A DNA stretch of 64,000 bases from Streptomyces tateyamensis (lineage in GTDB: Bacteria > Actinomycetota > Actinomycetes > Streptomycetales > Streptomycetaceae). Below are positions 24,608 through 33,728 of this stretch, piece after piece. The DNA lies in the NCBI RefSeq assembly GCF_003205575.1, contig NZ_PYBW01000081.1, positions 62,001 to 126,000 of the forward strand, written 5' to 3'. The position numbers and the translations under genes are program-made. The notes beneath the pieces were generated by a model. That model had not been told where the DNA came from. It saw nothing but the letters and a program-made list of their open reading frames with translations, and ran no database searches. Numbering within the stretch: position 1 is the first letter of the stretch; the number at the start of each line of letters is the position of its first letter.

Positions 24608-25498
24608 ATGGAGTTCCTGCGGCCCGCTACCTGGGACGAGGCGCTCGCGGCGAAGGCTGAGTACCCGACCGCGCTGCCGATCGCCGGTGGCACGGACGTG
24701 ATGGTCGAGATGAACTTCGACGTGCACCGGCCGTCCGCGCTGCTTGACCTGAACCGCCTCACCGAGTTGACCGAGTGGACGATCGAGGGCGAGGTCGTCA
24801 AGCTCGGCGCCTCGGTCCCCTACTCGCGGATCATCGACGAGCTGTCCGGGCCGCTGCCGGGGCTGGCCCGGGCCGCGCACACGGTCGGATCCCCCCAGAT
24901 CCGCAACCGCGGCGGTGTCGGCGGCAACCTCGGCGGGGCCTCCCCCGCCGGCGACTCGCACCCGGCGCTGCTGGCGGCCGGCCGCGACGTCTTCGTCGAG
25001 GTCGCCTCCCAGGCCCGCGGCACCCGGATGATCGCCATCGACGACTTCTACGTCGGCGTGAAGCGCAACTCCATGGAGCCCGACGAGCTGATCCGCCGGG
25101 TGCACATCCCGGTCGCCGACGGCCCGCAGGAGTTCTCCAAGATCGGCACCCGCAACGCGATGGTGATCGCGGTCGCCGCCTTCGGCTTCGCGCTGCACCC
25201 CAAGAACCACACGGTCGGCACCGGCATCGGCTCGGCCGCCCCCACCCCGCGCCGCGCGGTGGAGGCCGAGGAGTACCTGCAGGGCGTGCTCGCCGAGCGC
25301 GGTCTGTGGGAGAGCGGGGCGCTGCTCGGCACCGAGGTGATCCAGCGGTTCGGCGAGCTGGTCAAGGCCGCCGCGTCCCCGATCGACGACGTGCGCGGCA
25401 CCGCGGACTACCGCCGGCACACCCTCGCGGTGATGGCCCGACGGACCCTCACCTGGTGTTGGAACGACTACAGCAAGCAGATCAGGAGCGCGGCATGA
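24608..25498 (+). CDS. xanthine dehydrogenase, FAD-binding subunit
   Basis: 296-residue FAD subunit of a three-protein xanthine dehydrogenase. The N-terminus MEFLRPATWDEALAAKAEYP and IAGGTDVMVEMNF fit the VAO/PCMH FAD fold. RNRGGVGGNLGGASPAGDSH is the second FAD motif, and the C-terminal CO-dehydrogenase flavoprotein domain ends near ADYRRHTLAVMARR. It passes electrons from the Fe-S subunit to NAD+ or oxygen. The stop overlaps the start of the 2Fe-2S subunit (ATGA, 25495-25498). GAGGAG precedes the ATG. First gene of the xdh operon. Confidence 0.93.
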   Translation: MEFLRPATWDEALAAKAEYPTALPIAGGTDVMVEMNFDVHRPSALLDLNRLTELTEWTIEGEVVKLGASVPYSRIIDELSGPLPGLARAAHTVGSPQIRNRGGVGGNLGGASPAGDSHPALLAAGRDVFVEVASQARGTRMIAIDDFYVGVKRNSMEPDELIRRVHIPVADGPQEFSKIGTRNAMVIAVAAFGFALHPKNHTVGTGIGSAAPTPRRAVEAEEYLQGVLAERGLWESGALLGTEVIQRFGELVKAAASPIDDVRGTADYRRHTLAVMARRTLTWCWNDYSKQIRSAA

Positions 25499-25986
25499 GG
25501 GTCACTTTCACCGCCAACGGCAAGCCCGTCGAGGCGGACGACGTGTGGGAGGGCGAGAGCCTGCTCTACGTGCTGCGCGAGCGGGTCGGCCTGCCGGGTT
25601 CCAAGAACGCCTGCGAGCAGGGCGAGTGCGGCTCGTGCACGGTCTACCTGGACGACGTGCCGGTCTGCTCCTGCCTGGTCGCGGCCGGCCAGGTGCAGGA
25701 CCGCCAGGTGCGCACCGTCGAGGGCCTGGCCGACGAGGAGAGCGGCGAGCTCGGTCTGGTCCAGCAGGCGTTCATCGACGCCGGCGCCGTGCAGTGCGGT
25801 TTCTGCACCCCGGGCCTGCTGGTGCAGACCGACGCGCTGCTCGACCGGGACCCGCAGCCCAGCGACACCGACATCCGCGAGGCGCTCAGCGGCAACCTGT
25901 GCCGGTGCACCGGCTACGAGAAGATCATGGACGCGGTGCGGCTGGCCTCCGCCCGCACGTGCCAGAAGGCGGGGACCCAGGCATGA
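25495..25986 (+). CDS. xanthine dehydrogenase, 2Fe-2S subunit
   Basis: 163-residue small subunit with two [2Fe-2S] clusters. The plant-type ferredoxin site is CEQGECGSC at about residues 41-49 plus a Cys about 12 residues later. The second cluster uses CGFC (near residue 101) and CRC in NLCRCTGYEK (near residue 136). It carries electrons from the molybdenum centre to FAD. Both ends overlap neighbours by four bases (ATGA), giving translational coupling across the three-subunit operon. Length and motifs are normal for the family. Confidence 0.95.
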   Translation: MRVTFTANGKPVEADDVWEGESLLYVLRERVGLPGSKNACEQGECGSCTVYLDDVPVCSCLVAAGQVQDRQVRTVEGLADEESGELGLVQQAFIDAGAVQCGFCTPGLLVQTDALLDRDPQPSDTDIREALSGNLCRCTGYEKIMDAVRLASARTCQKAGTQA

Positions 25987-28343
25987 GTGCGCGGACGATC
26001 GCGGGTCAGAAGAACCTGCAGGACATCAACCAGGCCTCCAAGGACGGCATCGGCGGCTCGCCGCTGCGCCCGGACGGCATTCTGAAGGTCAAGGGCGAGT
26101 TCGCCTACTCCTCCGACCTGTGGCACGAGGACATGCTCTGGGGCATGGCGCTGCGCTCGCCGCACCCGCGCGCCAAGATCATCGGTGTGGACATCTCCGA
26201 GGCCCTCAAGACCCCGGGCGTCTACGCGGTGATGACCCACGAGGACATCCCCGGCGCGAAGTTCTACGGCCTGGAGATCCGCGACCAGCCGGCGCTGGCG
26301 ATCGACAAGGTCCGCTACCACGGCGAGGCCATCGCGCTGGTCGCGGCCGACCACCCGGAGACGGCCCGCCGCGCGGTGAAGAAGATCAAGGTCGAGTACG
26401 AGGTGCTCACCCCGATCACCACCGAGGAGCAGTGCCTCGACCCGGAGACCTACGGGTACGTGCACGAGCCGCACGAGTACAAGTCGCACGGCTACGGCAA
26501 CATCTGCCACGAGCAGAAGCTGGTCTCGGGCCTCGGCGTGACCGACGAGGTACGGGCGCTGGCCGACGTCATCGTGAGCGGCGAGTACGAGGTCGGCATG
26601 CAGGACCAGGCCTTCCTGGGCCCCGAGTCCGGCCTGGCGGTGCCCGCCGAGGACGGCGGCATCGACCTCTACATCGCCACCCAGTGGCTGCACGTGGACC
26701 GCGAGCAGATGGCCCCGGTGCTCGGCCTGCCCGAGGAGAAGGTGCGCCTCACCCTGGCCGGCGTCGGCGGTGCCTTCGGCGGCCGCGAGGACATCTCGAT
26801 GCAGATCCACGCCTGCCTGCTGGCGCTGCGCACCGGCAAGCCGGTCAAGATCGTCTACGCCCGGGACGAGTCCTTCTTCGGCCACGTGCACCGCCACCCG
26901 GCCAAGATGCGCTACGAGCACGGCGCGACCCGCGACGGCAAGCTGGTCTTCGCCGACTGCCGGATCGTGCTGGACGGCGGCGCCTACGCCTCCGCCTCCC
27001 CCGCGGTGGTCGGCAACGCCGCCTCGCTGGGCCACGGCCCGTACGTGATCCCGAACGTGAAGATGCACGCCATCGCGCTCTACAGCAACAACCCGAGCTG
27101 CGGCGCGATGCGCGGCTTCGGCGCGGTGCAGGCCGCCTTCGGCTACGAGTCGCAGATGGACAAGCTCGCCGAGGCCCTCGGCATGGACCCGGTCGAGCTG
27201 CGCCAGCTGAACGCGATGTCGGAGGGCGACTACATGCCCACCGGCCAGCAGATCGACTCGCCGGCCCCGGTCGCCGAACTGCTGCAGCGGGTCAAGGACA
27301 TGCCGCTGCCGCCGCCGCTGGACCTGACCGACCTGGACGTGCGCCAGCTGCCCGGTGCGCTGTCCAACACCTCGCACGGCGAGGGCATCGTGCGCGGCAT
27401 CGGCTACTCGGTCGGCATCAAGAACGTCGGCTTCTCCGAGGGCTTCGACGACTACTCCACCGCCCGGGTCCGCCTGGAGGTCATCGGCGGCGAGCCGGTG
27501 GCCATGGTGCACACCGCGATGGCCGAGGTCGGCCAGGGCGGCATCACCGTGCACGCCCAGATCGCCCGTACCGAGCTGGGCGTGGAGCAGGTCACCATCC
27601 ACCCGGCCAACACCGAGGTCGGCTCGGCCGGTTCCACCTCCGCCTCGCGGCAGACCTACATGACCGGCGGTGCGGTGAAGCTGGCCGCCGAGGCGGTCAA
27701 GCAGGCGCTGATCGAGAAGGGCCGCAAGCGCTACGGCTGGACCCAGACCGACCTCGACCTGGTCGGCGGCAAGGTGGTCTCCGAGTCGGGCGGCGCGCTG
27801 GTCTCGATGGTCGACCTGCTCGGCGACGAGGCGATCGACCTGACCCGCGAGCACCACCACCGGCCCACCCAGGCCTTCGACAAGGAGACCGGCCAGGGCT
27901 TCGGCCACGTCCAGTACACCTTCTGCGCCAACCGCGCGGTGGTCGACGTGGACGTGGAGCTGGGCCTGGTCAAGGTGGTCGAGCTGACGGCCGCCCAGGA
28001 CGTCGGCAAGGCGCTCAACCCGCTCTCGGTGGTCGGCCAGATCCAGGGCGGCTGCACCCAGGCGCTGGGCCTGGCGGTGATGGAGGAGATCATCGTCAAG
28101 GACGGCAAGGTCCGCAACGCCTCCTTCACCGACTACCTGATCCCCACCATCCTCGACACCCCGCCGATCCCGGTGGACGTGCTCGAACTGCCCGACCCGA
28201 ACGCCCCGTACGGGCTGCGCGGTGTCGGCGAGGCGCCCACGGTCTCCGCCACCCCCTCGATCGTGGCCGCCATCCGCCAGGCCACCGGGATCGCGCTCAA
28301 CCGCATCCCGGTCCGTCCCGAGCACCTCACCGGGACCCTCTAG
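25983..28343 (+). CDS. xanthine dehydrogenase, molybdenum-cofactor subunit
   Basis: 786-residue catalytic subunit that hydroxylates hypoxanthine to xanthine and xanthine to urate. The ATG at 25983 overlaps the upstream stop; the frame is open from 25545 but that part is a shadow. Visible motifs are GGAFGGRED near residue 262 (cofactor loop), GAMRGFGAVQ near 374 (substrate-binding Arg), the Q-loop GQGGITVHAQ near 518, and RGVGEAPTVSATPS near 746 with the catalytic Glu. Bacterial three-subunit XDHs have this order: FAD, Fe-S, Mo. A strong hairpin follows at 28349-28388. Confidence 0.95.
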   Translation: MSARTIAGQKNLQDINQASKDGIGGSPLRPDGILKVKGEFAYSSDLWHEDMLWGMALRSPHPRAKIIGVDISEALKTPGVYAVMTHEDIPGAKFYGLEIRDQPALAIDKVRYHGEAIALVAADHPETARRAVKKIKVEYEVLTPITTEEQCLDPETYGYVHEPHEYKSHGYGNICHEQKLVSGLGVTDEVRALADVIVSGEYEVGMQDQAFLGPESGLAVPAEDGGIDLYIATQWLHVDREQMAPVLGLPEEKVRLTLAGVGGAFGGREDISMQIHACLLALRTGKPVKIVYARDESFFGHVHRHPAKMRYEHGATRDGKLVFADCRIVLDGGAYASASPAVVGNAASLGHGPYVIPNVKMHAIALYSNNPSCGAMRGFGAVQAAFGYESQMDKLAEALGMDPVELRQLNAMSEGDYMPTGQQIDSPAPVAELLQRVKDMPLPPPLDLTDLDVRQLPGALSNTSHGEGIVRGIGYSVGIKNVGFSEGFDDYSTARVRLEVIGGEPVAMVHTAMAEVGQGGITVHAQIARTELGVEQVTIHPANTEVGSAGSTSASRQTYMTGGAVKLAAEAVKQALIEKGRKRYGWTQTDLDLVGGKVVSESGGALVSMVDLLGDEAIDLTREHHHRPTQAFDKETGQGFGHVQYTFCANRAVVDVDVELGLVKVVELTAAQDVGKALNPLSVVGQIQGGCTQALGLAVMEEIIVKDGKVRNASFTDYLIPTILDTPPIPVDVLELPDPNAPYGLRGVGEAPTVSATPSIVAAIRQATGIALNRIPVRPEHLTGTL

Positions 28344-28348
28344 TACCT

Positions 28349-28388
28349 CCCCGGGGCGGCGGTCACGTCTTCCCCCGCCGCCCCGGGG
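28349..28388 (+). terminator. hairpin terminator after xdh operon
   Basis: CCCCGGGGCGGCGG (28349-28362) pairs perfectly over 14 bp with CCGCCGCCCCGGGG (28375-28388), loop of 12 bases, five bases after the xdh stop codon. Confidence 0.7.
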
Positions 28389-28585
28389 CTGCTCCACCCG
28401 CTCCACCCCGCAAGGCCCGCTGCCTCTCCCACGCCGGGGCTCTGCAGCGGTGCGCACCACCCCACGCACCGCAACCCGCACACCGTGTGCGCCAGTGAGT
28501 CGAACAAGTCCCCCTGCTCCGTCCTCCGCGGCGACAGTCAGGTCGGCTCGCCCACCCCAATCCCCTATGAACCTTGGGAGTGGAC

Positions 28586-30067
28586 ATGACCCGGATCCCC
28601 ACGGAGCCCGGCACCACTGAAAGAGAAACCGTCGAGACCGGCACCCCCACGCCGGCGGCGGCAGCTTCGCCGAAGAACGCTCTGGACCTGTACTTCAAGA
28701 TCTCCGCCCGGGGCTCGACCTTCGGCAACGAGATCCGCGGCGGTCTGACCACCTTCATGGCGATGGCCTACATCGTCCTGCTCAACCCGCTCATCCTGAG
28801 CGGCGCCGACGTCACCGGCGCCAAGCTGAGCCACGCCCAGCTGACCACCTCCACGGCGCTGGCCGCGGCCGTGGTGACCATCGTGATGGGCGTGGTGGGC
28901 AACGTGCCGCTGGCGGTCGCCGCCGGCCTGTCGGTCTCCGGCGCGGTCTCCGCGCTGGTGGTCCCGCACACCACCTGGGCCCAGGCCTTCGGCCTGTGCG
29001 TGATCTACGGCCTGCTGATCGTGCTGCTGGTCGTCTCCGGCCTGCGCGAGAAGATCATGAACGGCATACCGCTGCCGCTCAAGCACGCGATCACCATCGG
29101 CATCGGCCTGTTCGTCGCGCTGATCGGCCTGCACAAGGCCGGGTTCGTGATGAGCGGCGGCCCGACCCTGGTCTCGCTCGGTCCCTTCGGCGAGCTGACC
29201 GGCTGGCCGGTGGTCTGCTTCGCCTTCACCCTGCTGACCATCTTCGTGCTGCTGGCCCGCAACGTCCGCGGCGCGATCCTGATCGGCATCGTGGCCGGCA
29301 CCGTCTTCGCCGTGGTGGTCAACACGGTGGCGCACATCCCGACCAAGGCCTGGGGCAGCGCGGCGCCGACCTGGCCCGGCAGCCCGGTCTCCGCACCGGA
29401 CTTCGGCCTGTTCGGCCACGTGGACCTGTTCGGCGCCTTCGGCGGCAAGGGCCTGGGCGCGATCAGCGCCTCGGTCGCGGTCTTCACCCTGGTGCTGGCC
29501 GGCTTCTTCGACGCGATGGCCACCATCATCGGCGTCGGCACCGAGGCCGGGCTGGCCGACTCGCAGGGCCGGATGCCGGGCCTGTCCAAGGCGCTGTTCA
29601 TCGACGGGGCCGGCGGCGCGATCGGCGGCCTGGTCGGCGCCTCGGGCCAGACGGTCTTCGTCGAGTCCGCCACCGGTGTCGGCGAGGGCGCCCGTACCGG
29701 CCTCGCCTCCACCGTGACCGGCGGCATGTTCGTGCTGATGCTCTTCTTCTCGCCGCTGGCGGGCATCGTGCCGGTCGAGGTGGCCGCGGCCGCCCTGGTG
29801 GTGATCGGCTCGATGATGATGAGTCAGGCCCGGCACATCGACTGGGCGGACCGCGAGGTGGCCATCCCGGCCTTCCTCACCTGCACCCTGATGCCCTTCA
29901 CCTACAGCATCACGGCCGGCGTCGCCGCCGGTGTGATCTCCTACGTGGTGATCAAGGCGGGCAAGGGCAAGTGGCGTGAGCCCGGCCCGCTGATGTGGGT
30001 GCTCACCGCAGTGTTCGTCGTGTACTTCGCGCTCACTCCGGTCAAGGAGTGGCTCGGCGTCCACTGA
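28586..30067 (+). CDS. AzgA-type purine permease (NCS2 family)
   Basis: 493-residue membrane transporter, probably a proton symporter for hypoxanthine, guanine or adenine. After a hydrophilic N-terminus, FGNEIRGGLTTFMAMAYIVL begins the first helices. ATIIGVGTEAGLADSQG and GQTVFVESATGVGEGARTGL are motifs of the AzgA branch and contain the residues that contact the base. About twelve to fourteen hydrophobic segments. The ATG at 28586 is preferred to in-frame TTG/GTG codons just upstream because GGGAG is at the right distance. It sits between xdh and the xdh maturation gene, so it probably imports the substrates of the pathway. Confidence 0.92.
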   Translation: MTRIPTEPGTTERETVETGTPTPAAAASPKNALDLYFKISARGSTFGNEIRGGLTTFMAMAYIVLLNPLILSGADVTGAKLSHAQLTTSTALAAAVVTIVMGVVGNVPLAVAAGLSVSGAVSALVVPHTTWAQAFGLCVIYGLLIVLLVVSGLREKIMNGIPLPLKHAITIGIGLFVALIGLHKAGFVMSGGPTLVSLGPFGELTGWPVVCFAFTLLTIFVLLARNVRGAILIGIVAGTVFAVVVNTVAHIPTKAWGSAAPTWPGSPVSAPDFGLFGHVDLFGAFGGKGLGAISASVAVFTLVLAGFFDAMATIIGVGTEAGLADSQGRMPGLSKALFIDGAGGAIGGLVGASGQTVFVESATGVGEGARTGLASTVTGGMFVLMLFFSPLAGIVPVEVAAAALVVIGSMMMSQARHIDWADREVAIPAFLTCTLMPFTYSITAGVAAGVISYVVIKAGKGKWREPGPLMWVLTAVFVVYFALTPVKEWLGVH

Positions 30068-30073
30068 GTCCCG

Positions 30074-30103
30074 GCCCCGGTGCGCCCTGCTGCGCACCGG
30101 GGC
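30074..30103 (+). terminator. hairpin between permease and xdhC
   Basis: GCCCCGGTGCGC and GCGCACCGGGGC form a perfect 12-bp stem with a 6-base loop, seven bases after the permease stop and 40 bases before the xdhC start. It may only partly terminate, since xdhC belongs with the operon. Confidence 0.65.
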
Positions 30104-30142
30104 ACTCACCCTCGTACCCTCGCAGTGAAAGCAGGAGCCGCC

Positions 30143-31324
30143 ATGCAGGACATCGCCGAGCAGTTGCAGGCCTGGCACGCCGCGGGGCGTTCCTTCGCCG
30201 TGGCCACCGTGGTCGGCGTCTCCGGCAGCGCCCCGCGCGACCCGGGCGCGGCGCTGGCCGTGGACGCGGTCGGCGAGGCGGTCGGCTCGGTCTCCGGCGG
30301 CTGCGTCGAGGGGGCGGTCTACGAGCTGTGCCGGGAGGCGATCGAGTCCGGGCAGCCGGTGCTGGAGCGGTTCGGCTACAGCGACGAGGACGCCTTCGCG
30401 GTCGGCCTGACCTGCGGCGGGATCCTGGACGTCTTCGTGCAGCCGGTGGTCCCCGGCGCCGACGCCGGGCTGGACGCCGGGATCAGCTACATCGCCTCGG
30501 GCACTCCGGTGGCACTGGCCCGGGTGGTGGAGGGGCCGGACGCCCTGCTCGGCGCCACCGTCGCGGTGACCGCGGACACCCACCACGGCGCGCTCTCGCC
30601 CACGGGCCCGAGCATGACCGGTGCCCTGGAGCGCTCGCTGGTCGCCGAGGCCCGGGCGATGCTGGACGCGGGCCGCACCGGCAAGGTCACGCTGGCCCTG
30701 GACGGGCGCCCGTGCGACCCGACGGCCGCCGCGACCGTCACCTTCTTCGTCGAGTCCTACGTCCCCAAGCCGCGGATGCTGGTCTTCGGCGCGATCGACT
30801 TCGCCGCCGCGGTGGTGCGGATAGGCAAGTTCCTCGGCTACCACGTGACGGTCTGCGACGCCCGCCCGGTCTTCGCCACCGCCCGGCGCTTCCCGGACGC
30901 CGACGAGGTGGTGGTCGACTGGCCGCACCGCTACCTGGACACCCAGCTGGCCAAGCTGGACGGCCGCAGCGTGCTGTGCGTGCTGACCCACGACGCCAAG
31001 TTCGACATCCCGCTGCTGGAGCGGGCGCTGCGGCTGCCGGTCGGCTTCGTCGGCGCGATGGGCTCGCGCCGCACCCACCTGGACCGCAACGCCAAGCTGC
31101 GCGAGGCCGGCCTGACCGAGGCGGAGATCGCCCGGCTGCGCTCGCCGATCGGCCTGGACCTGGGCGCCCGCACCCCGGAGGAGACCGCGGTGGCGGTGGC
31201 CGCCGAGATCGTGGCCGGCCGGCGCGGCGGCGGCTGCCTGCCGCTGTCGGCCGGCACCGGCCCGATCCACCACGACCTGGCCCGGGCCGCCAAGCGCTCG
31301 GGCGCGGGTTTCCGGGTGGCCTGA
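30143..31324 (+). CDS. xdhC: XdhC/CoxI-family xanthine dehydrogenase maturation factor
   Basis: 393-residue accessory protein that binds molybdenum cofactor and helps its sulfuration and insertion into xanthine dehydrogenase. The N-terminal XdhC/CoxI domain has GVSGSAPRDPGAA (near residue 30) and GSVSGGCVEGAVYE (near 50), with the conserved Cys. The C-terminal Rossmann domain begins PRMLVFGAIDFAAAVVRIGK, ending in FVGAMGSRRTHLDR. The ATG at 30143 follows GCAGGAG; an upstream in-frame start is less likely. Position after xdh and the permease fits a role in maturing that enzyme. A strong terminator follows. Confidence 0.92.
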   Translation: MQDIAEQLQAWHAAGRSFAVATVVGVSGSAPRDPGAALAVDAVGEAVGSVSGGCVEGAVYELCREAIESGQPVLERFGYSDEDAFAVGLTCGGILDVFVQPVVPGADAGLDAGISYIASGTPVALARVVEGPDALLGATVAVTADTHHGALSPTGPSMTGALERSLVAEARAMLDAGRTGKVTLALDGRPCDPTAAATVTFFVESYVPKPRMLVFGAIDFAAAVVRIGKFLGYHVTVCDARPVFATARRFPDADEVVVDWPHRYLDTQLAKLDGRSVLCVLTHDAKFDIPLLERALRLPVGFVGAMGSRRTHLDRNAKLREAGLTEAEIARLRSPIGLDLGARTPEETAVAVAAEIVAGRRGGGCLPLSAGTGPIHHDLARAAKRSGAGFRVA

Positions 31325-31389
31325 CACCCCTGGAAACTGGCCTCGGGGCCCCTGGCGGGCGGCCCGGCGACCCCTGCTCCCCCACCGGT

Positions 31390-31428
31390 CCCGTTCGAGC
31401 GCAGCGCTCGAACGGGATCTTCTTCTTT
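31390..31428 (+). terminator. strong intrinsic terminator after xdhC
   Basis: CCCGTTCGAGCG (31390-31401) pairs perfectly with CGCTCGAACGGG (31405-31416), loop CAG, followed by a T-rich ATCTTCTTCTTT tail. It marks the end of the first purine cluster. Confidence 0.9.
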
Positions 31429-31455
31429 CCCCCGCTGGCCACCGGAGGCCGCCGC

Positions 31456-32184
31456 ATGCCGCATGATGTGCCAGTGCAAAACGCAGATCCGTTCGGGTAC
31501 GCCGAAGACGCCGGCCCGCCCTCCCGACCCGCGCCACCACCCTCCGAGGCCGACCTGGGCCAGGCGGTGGCCGCCGCCCAGGCCGGTGACGAGGAGGCGT
31601 TCAGACAGGTGTTCCGGACGGTGCAGCCGCTGCTGCTGCGCTATCTGCGGGTACTCGTGGGGGATCCGAGCGACGCCGAGGACATCGCCTCGGAGGCCTG
31701 GCTGCAGATCGCCCGCGACCTGCACACCTTCCACGGGGACGGGGACGGTTTCCGCGGCTGGGCCGCCACCGTGGCCCGGCACCGCGCGCTGGACCACCTG
31801 CGGGCCAAGCGCCGCCGCCCGACCGCGGAGCTGCCGGAGGAGTACCTGACCGAGCTGGCCGCCGAGGACGACACCGAGGGCACGGTGGTCGCCGCCGACG
31901 GCACCCGGCGCGCCCTCGAGCTGATCGCCGCACTGCCCAAGGACCAGGCCGAGGCGGTACTGCTGCGGGTGGTGCTGCAACTGGACGCCGAGAGCGCGGC
32001 CCAGGTGCTGGGCAAGCGGGCCGGCAGCGTGCGGATGGCCGCGCACCGGGGGCTGCGCAGGCTGGCCAAGCTGCTCGAGGCCCCGGTGCCCGCGGTGCCG
32101 GGCCAGCGGGTGGAGCGGAGCACGAAAAACCCGTCCCTCGGTGTGACGAAACCGGGCGCCTCGACGCTGAAGGACATGAGATGA
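31456..32184 (+). CDS. ECF-type RNA polymerase sigma factor
   Basis: 242-residue sigma-70 family factor of group 4. Region 2 runs about residues 35-105: FRQVFRTVQPLLLRYLRVLV, then DAEDIASEAWLQIARDLHTF and FRGWAATVARHRALDHLRAK. Region 4 at about 150-210 has LPKDQAEAVLLRVVLQLDAE and GKRAGSVRMAAHRGLRRLA. The ATG at 31456 has GGAGG seven bases upstream; the frame stays open far upstream only because of GC bias. The stop overlaps the next gene (ATGA), which encodes a membrane protein likely to act as its anti-sigma factor. The target promoter is unknown. Confidence 0.9.
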   Translation: MPHDVPVQNADPFGYAEDAGPPSRPAPPPSEADLGQAVAAAQAGDEEAFRQVFRTVQPLLLRYLRVLVGDPSDAEDIASEAWLQIARDLHTFHGDGDGFRGWAATVARHRALDHLRAKRRRPTAELPEEYLTELAAEDDTEGTVVAADGTRRALELIAALPKDQAEAVLLRVVLQLDAESAAQVLGKRAGSVRMAAHRGLRRLAKLLEAPVPAVPGQRVERSTKNPSLGVTKPGASTLKDMR

Positions 32185-33086
32185 GCACCAACCGATCCGG
32201 TCGGATCGACCGCGCCGCCGCCGAGCGACTGCTCGCCGGCCCCGCCGTCGGTGCGCAGGGCGGACAGGGTGCCCTCGCCGACCTGCTGGCGGCCGCGGCC
32301 GCCCCTGCGACCGAGGCCGAACTGACCGGCGAGACGGCCGCCGTGGAGGCGTTCCGCGAGGCCGTCCGGCTCGGGCCGCCCACCGCGGGCGCCCTCGGCG
32401 CACCCGCGCGCCCGGCCCGCCGCCTGGTCTCCCGCCGCCGTACCAGCGCCCGCCGCACCGGCGTGCGCGCCGCGGTGGCCGCCCTCGCGGTGACCGCGCT
32501 CGGCTCGGTGGCGGTGGCCGCCGGCACCGGCCACCTGCCCGAGGTGCTCGGCGGCGCCGGGCAGCGCACCGTGGCCGACCCCTCGTCCGGCGCCGTCACG
32601 GCACCGAGCGCCACCACCCACCCCGCCGTGCGCCCCACCGGCGCGGCCCCGGCCCGCACCGGACCGGCCGGCGGCAGCAGCACCGCCGCCGCCGCCACCG
32701 GCGGTACCGCGACCGGCAGCAGCGCGGCTGACGACCTGGTCCCGCTCTGCCGACAGTGGCGCGGTGCCGACAACGACTCCCGGTTCGAGCCGCTGACGCG
32801 CGCGGCGGGCGGCTCGGACCGGGTCCCGGCCTACTGTGCGGCCCTGCTGCTGAAGGCGGCGGGCGGCGACCAGAGCCCCGGTGCCACCCCGGGCGACGGC
32901 GCCGGCCAGGGCCGTTCGGACCCCAGCGACGGCACCGACCCGCAGCACTCGGCCACCGCGGACCCGGGCAAGCCCGACCCGGCGGCCACCGGGCACGGCA
33001 AGCCCAGCCCGTCCCCGGACCCGGGCCGGACCAAGAACGGCAACCACCCGAGCCCGACCGGGACCTCGGAGCACGGAAACAGTTGA
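32181..33086 (+). CDS. single-pass membrane protein, probable anti-sigma partner
   Basis: 301-residue protein translationally coupled to the sigma factor gene. The N-terminal ~100 residues are cytoplasmic, Ala-rich and helical. One membrane segment lies at about residues 95-117 (VRAAVAALAVTALGSVAVAA). The extracytoplasmic part is low-complexity Gly/Ala/Thr/Pro with one compact piece containing two Cys, LVPLCRQWRG and RVPAYCAALL, which may form a disulfide. A Pro/Gly/Asp/Lys-rich tail follows. No ZAS zinc motif is seen, so it is not a classical ZAS anti-sigma factor; the anti-sigma role is inferred from position and topology. Confidence 0.7.
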   Translation: MSTNRSGRIDRAAAERLLAGPAVGAQGGQGALADLLAAAAAPATEAELTGETAAVEAFREAVRLGPPTAGALGAPARPARRLVSRRRTSARRTGVRAAVAALAVTALGSVAVAAGTGHLPEVLGGAGQRTVADPSSGAVTAPSATTHPAVRPTGAAPARTGPAGGSSTAAAATGGTATGSSAADDLVPLCRQWRGADNDSRFEPLTRAAGGSDRVPAYCAALLLKAAGGDQSPGATPGDGAGQGRSDPSDGTDPQHSATADPGKPDPAATGHGKPSPSPDPGRTKNGNHPSPTGTSEHGNS

Positions 33087-33116
33087 ACGCTCTCCGGTCC
33101 GCAGCGGGCCGGCCGA

Positions 33117-33143
33117 GGGGGGCTGACGGGCCGTCAGCCCCCC
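33117..33143 (+). terminator. hairpin terminator after sigma operon
   Basis: GGGGGGCTGA (33117-33126) pairs with TCAGCCCCCC (33134-33143), and the seven-base loop CGGGCCG can close further. TCCTTGC follows. Confidence 0.75.
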
Positions 33144-33216
33144 TCCTTGCTCCCCGTGCCGCCGCGCGCGATGGTGGAGGGACAGGACCGGATACCACAC
33201 GAAGGGCGGTCCGACC

Positions 33217-33513
33217 ATGCGTACCCTGCTGCAGGTCGAGTTGGACACCGAAGCGTCGAACAAGCTGATCAGCAACGGCGAGCTCCAGCAGACCATGGGT
33301 GAGCTGATGGGCACCCTCAAGCCCGAGGCGGCCTACTTCTACGCGATGAACGGGCACCGCGCGATGACCCTGGTGGTCGACCTGCCCGACGAGAGCTCGA
33401 TCGTCACCGCCTGCGAACCGTTCTGGCTCACCCTGCAGGCCCGCGTCACGGCCGTGCCGTGCATGAACGCCGATGACCTGACCAGCGGTCTCGGCCGGCT
33501 GCCGCGCGCCTGA
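33217..33513 (+). CDS. small conserved-looking protein of unknown function
   Basis: 98-residue soluble protein, well-formed codon bias and a ribosome binding site (GAAGGG) about ten bases before the ATG. The sequence has the alternating pattern of a ferredoxin-like alpha/beta dimer: an N-terminal strand MRTLLQVEL, a helix, a middle AYFYAMNGHRAMTLVVDLPD and a C-terminal helix. It resembles actinobacterial DUF3303-like proteins in outline only. It lies alone between the sigma operon and the PPOX gene. I cannot assign a function. Confidence 0.6.
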   Translation: MRTLLQVELDTEASNKLISNGELQQTMGELMGTLKPEAAYFYAMNGHRAMTLVVDLPDESSIVTACEPFWLTLQARVTAVPCMNADDLTSGLGRLPRA

Positions 33514-33674
33514 CCGGCCACATTCGTCGAACGCCGCGCCGGGTCGCCGTCCGCGGCTTGGGCCTTCCGGGTGACCTCTCGTCGCGCTGCGTGTAGGGTG
33601 CTTTGAAGGGTCGAACGCCGACCCGGCCAACCTCATATCGTTCGACCGAAGTTGTAGAGTTCCGGGGGATATCT

Positions 33675-33690
33675 TGTCATGCCCTTGACA
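33675..33690. promoter_or_regulatory. candidate operator TGTCA-N6-TGACA
   Basis: TGTCA (33675-33679), six bases, TGACA (33686-33690), 39 bases before the PPOX start codon. The symmetry and N6 spacing are those of CRP/FNR-family sites, though the half-site is not the E. coli one. It precedes a PPOX-flavohaemoglobin pair, which is often controlled by oxygen or NO sensing regulators. TTGACA within it could instead be a -35 box, but the downstream spacing to the ribosome binding site is too short. Confidence 0.35.
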
Positions 33691-33728
33691 TGGGCGTTCA
33701 GAGGCGCTACCAGTCCCCCGGAGGCCAG

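Noticed and set aside
25914-28481. Reverse-strand open frame of 855 residues antisense to xanthine dehydrogenase
   Set aside because: Shadow of a well-supported XDH subunit; repetitive H/D/R/G composition and no family features.
33685-33713. TTGACA as -35 box of the PPOX gene
   Set aside because: The matching -10 position is poor, and transcription would start about at the ribosome binding site.
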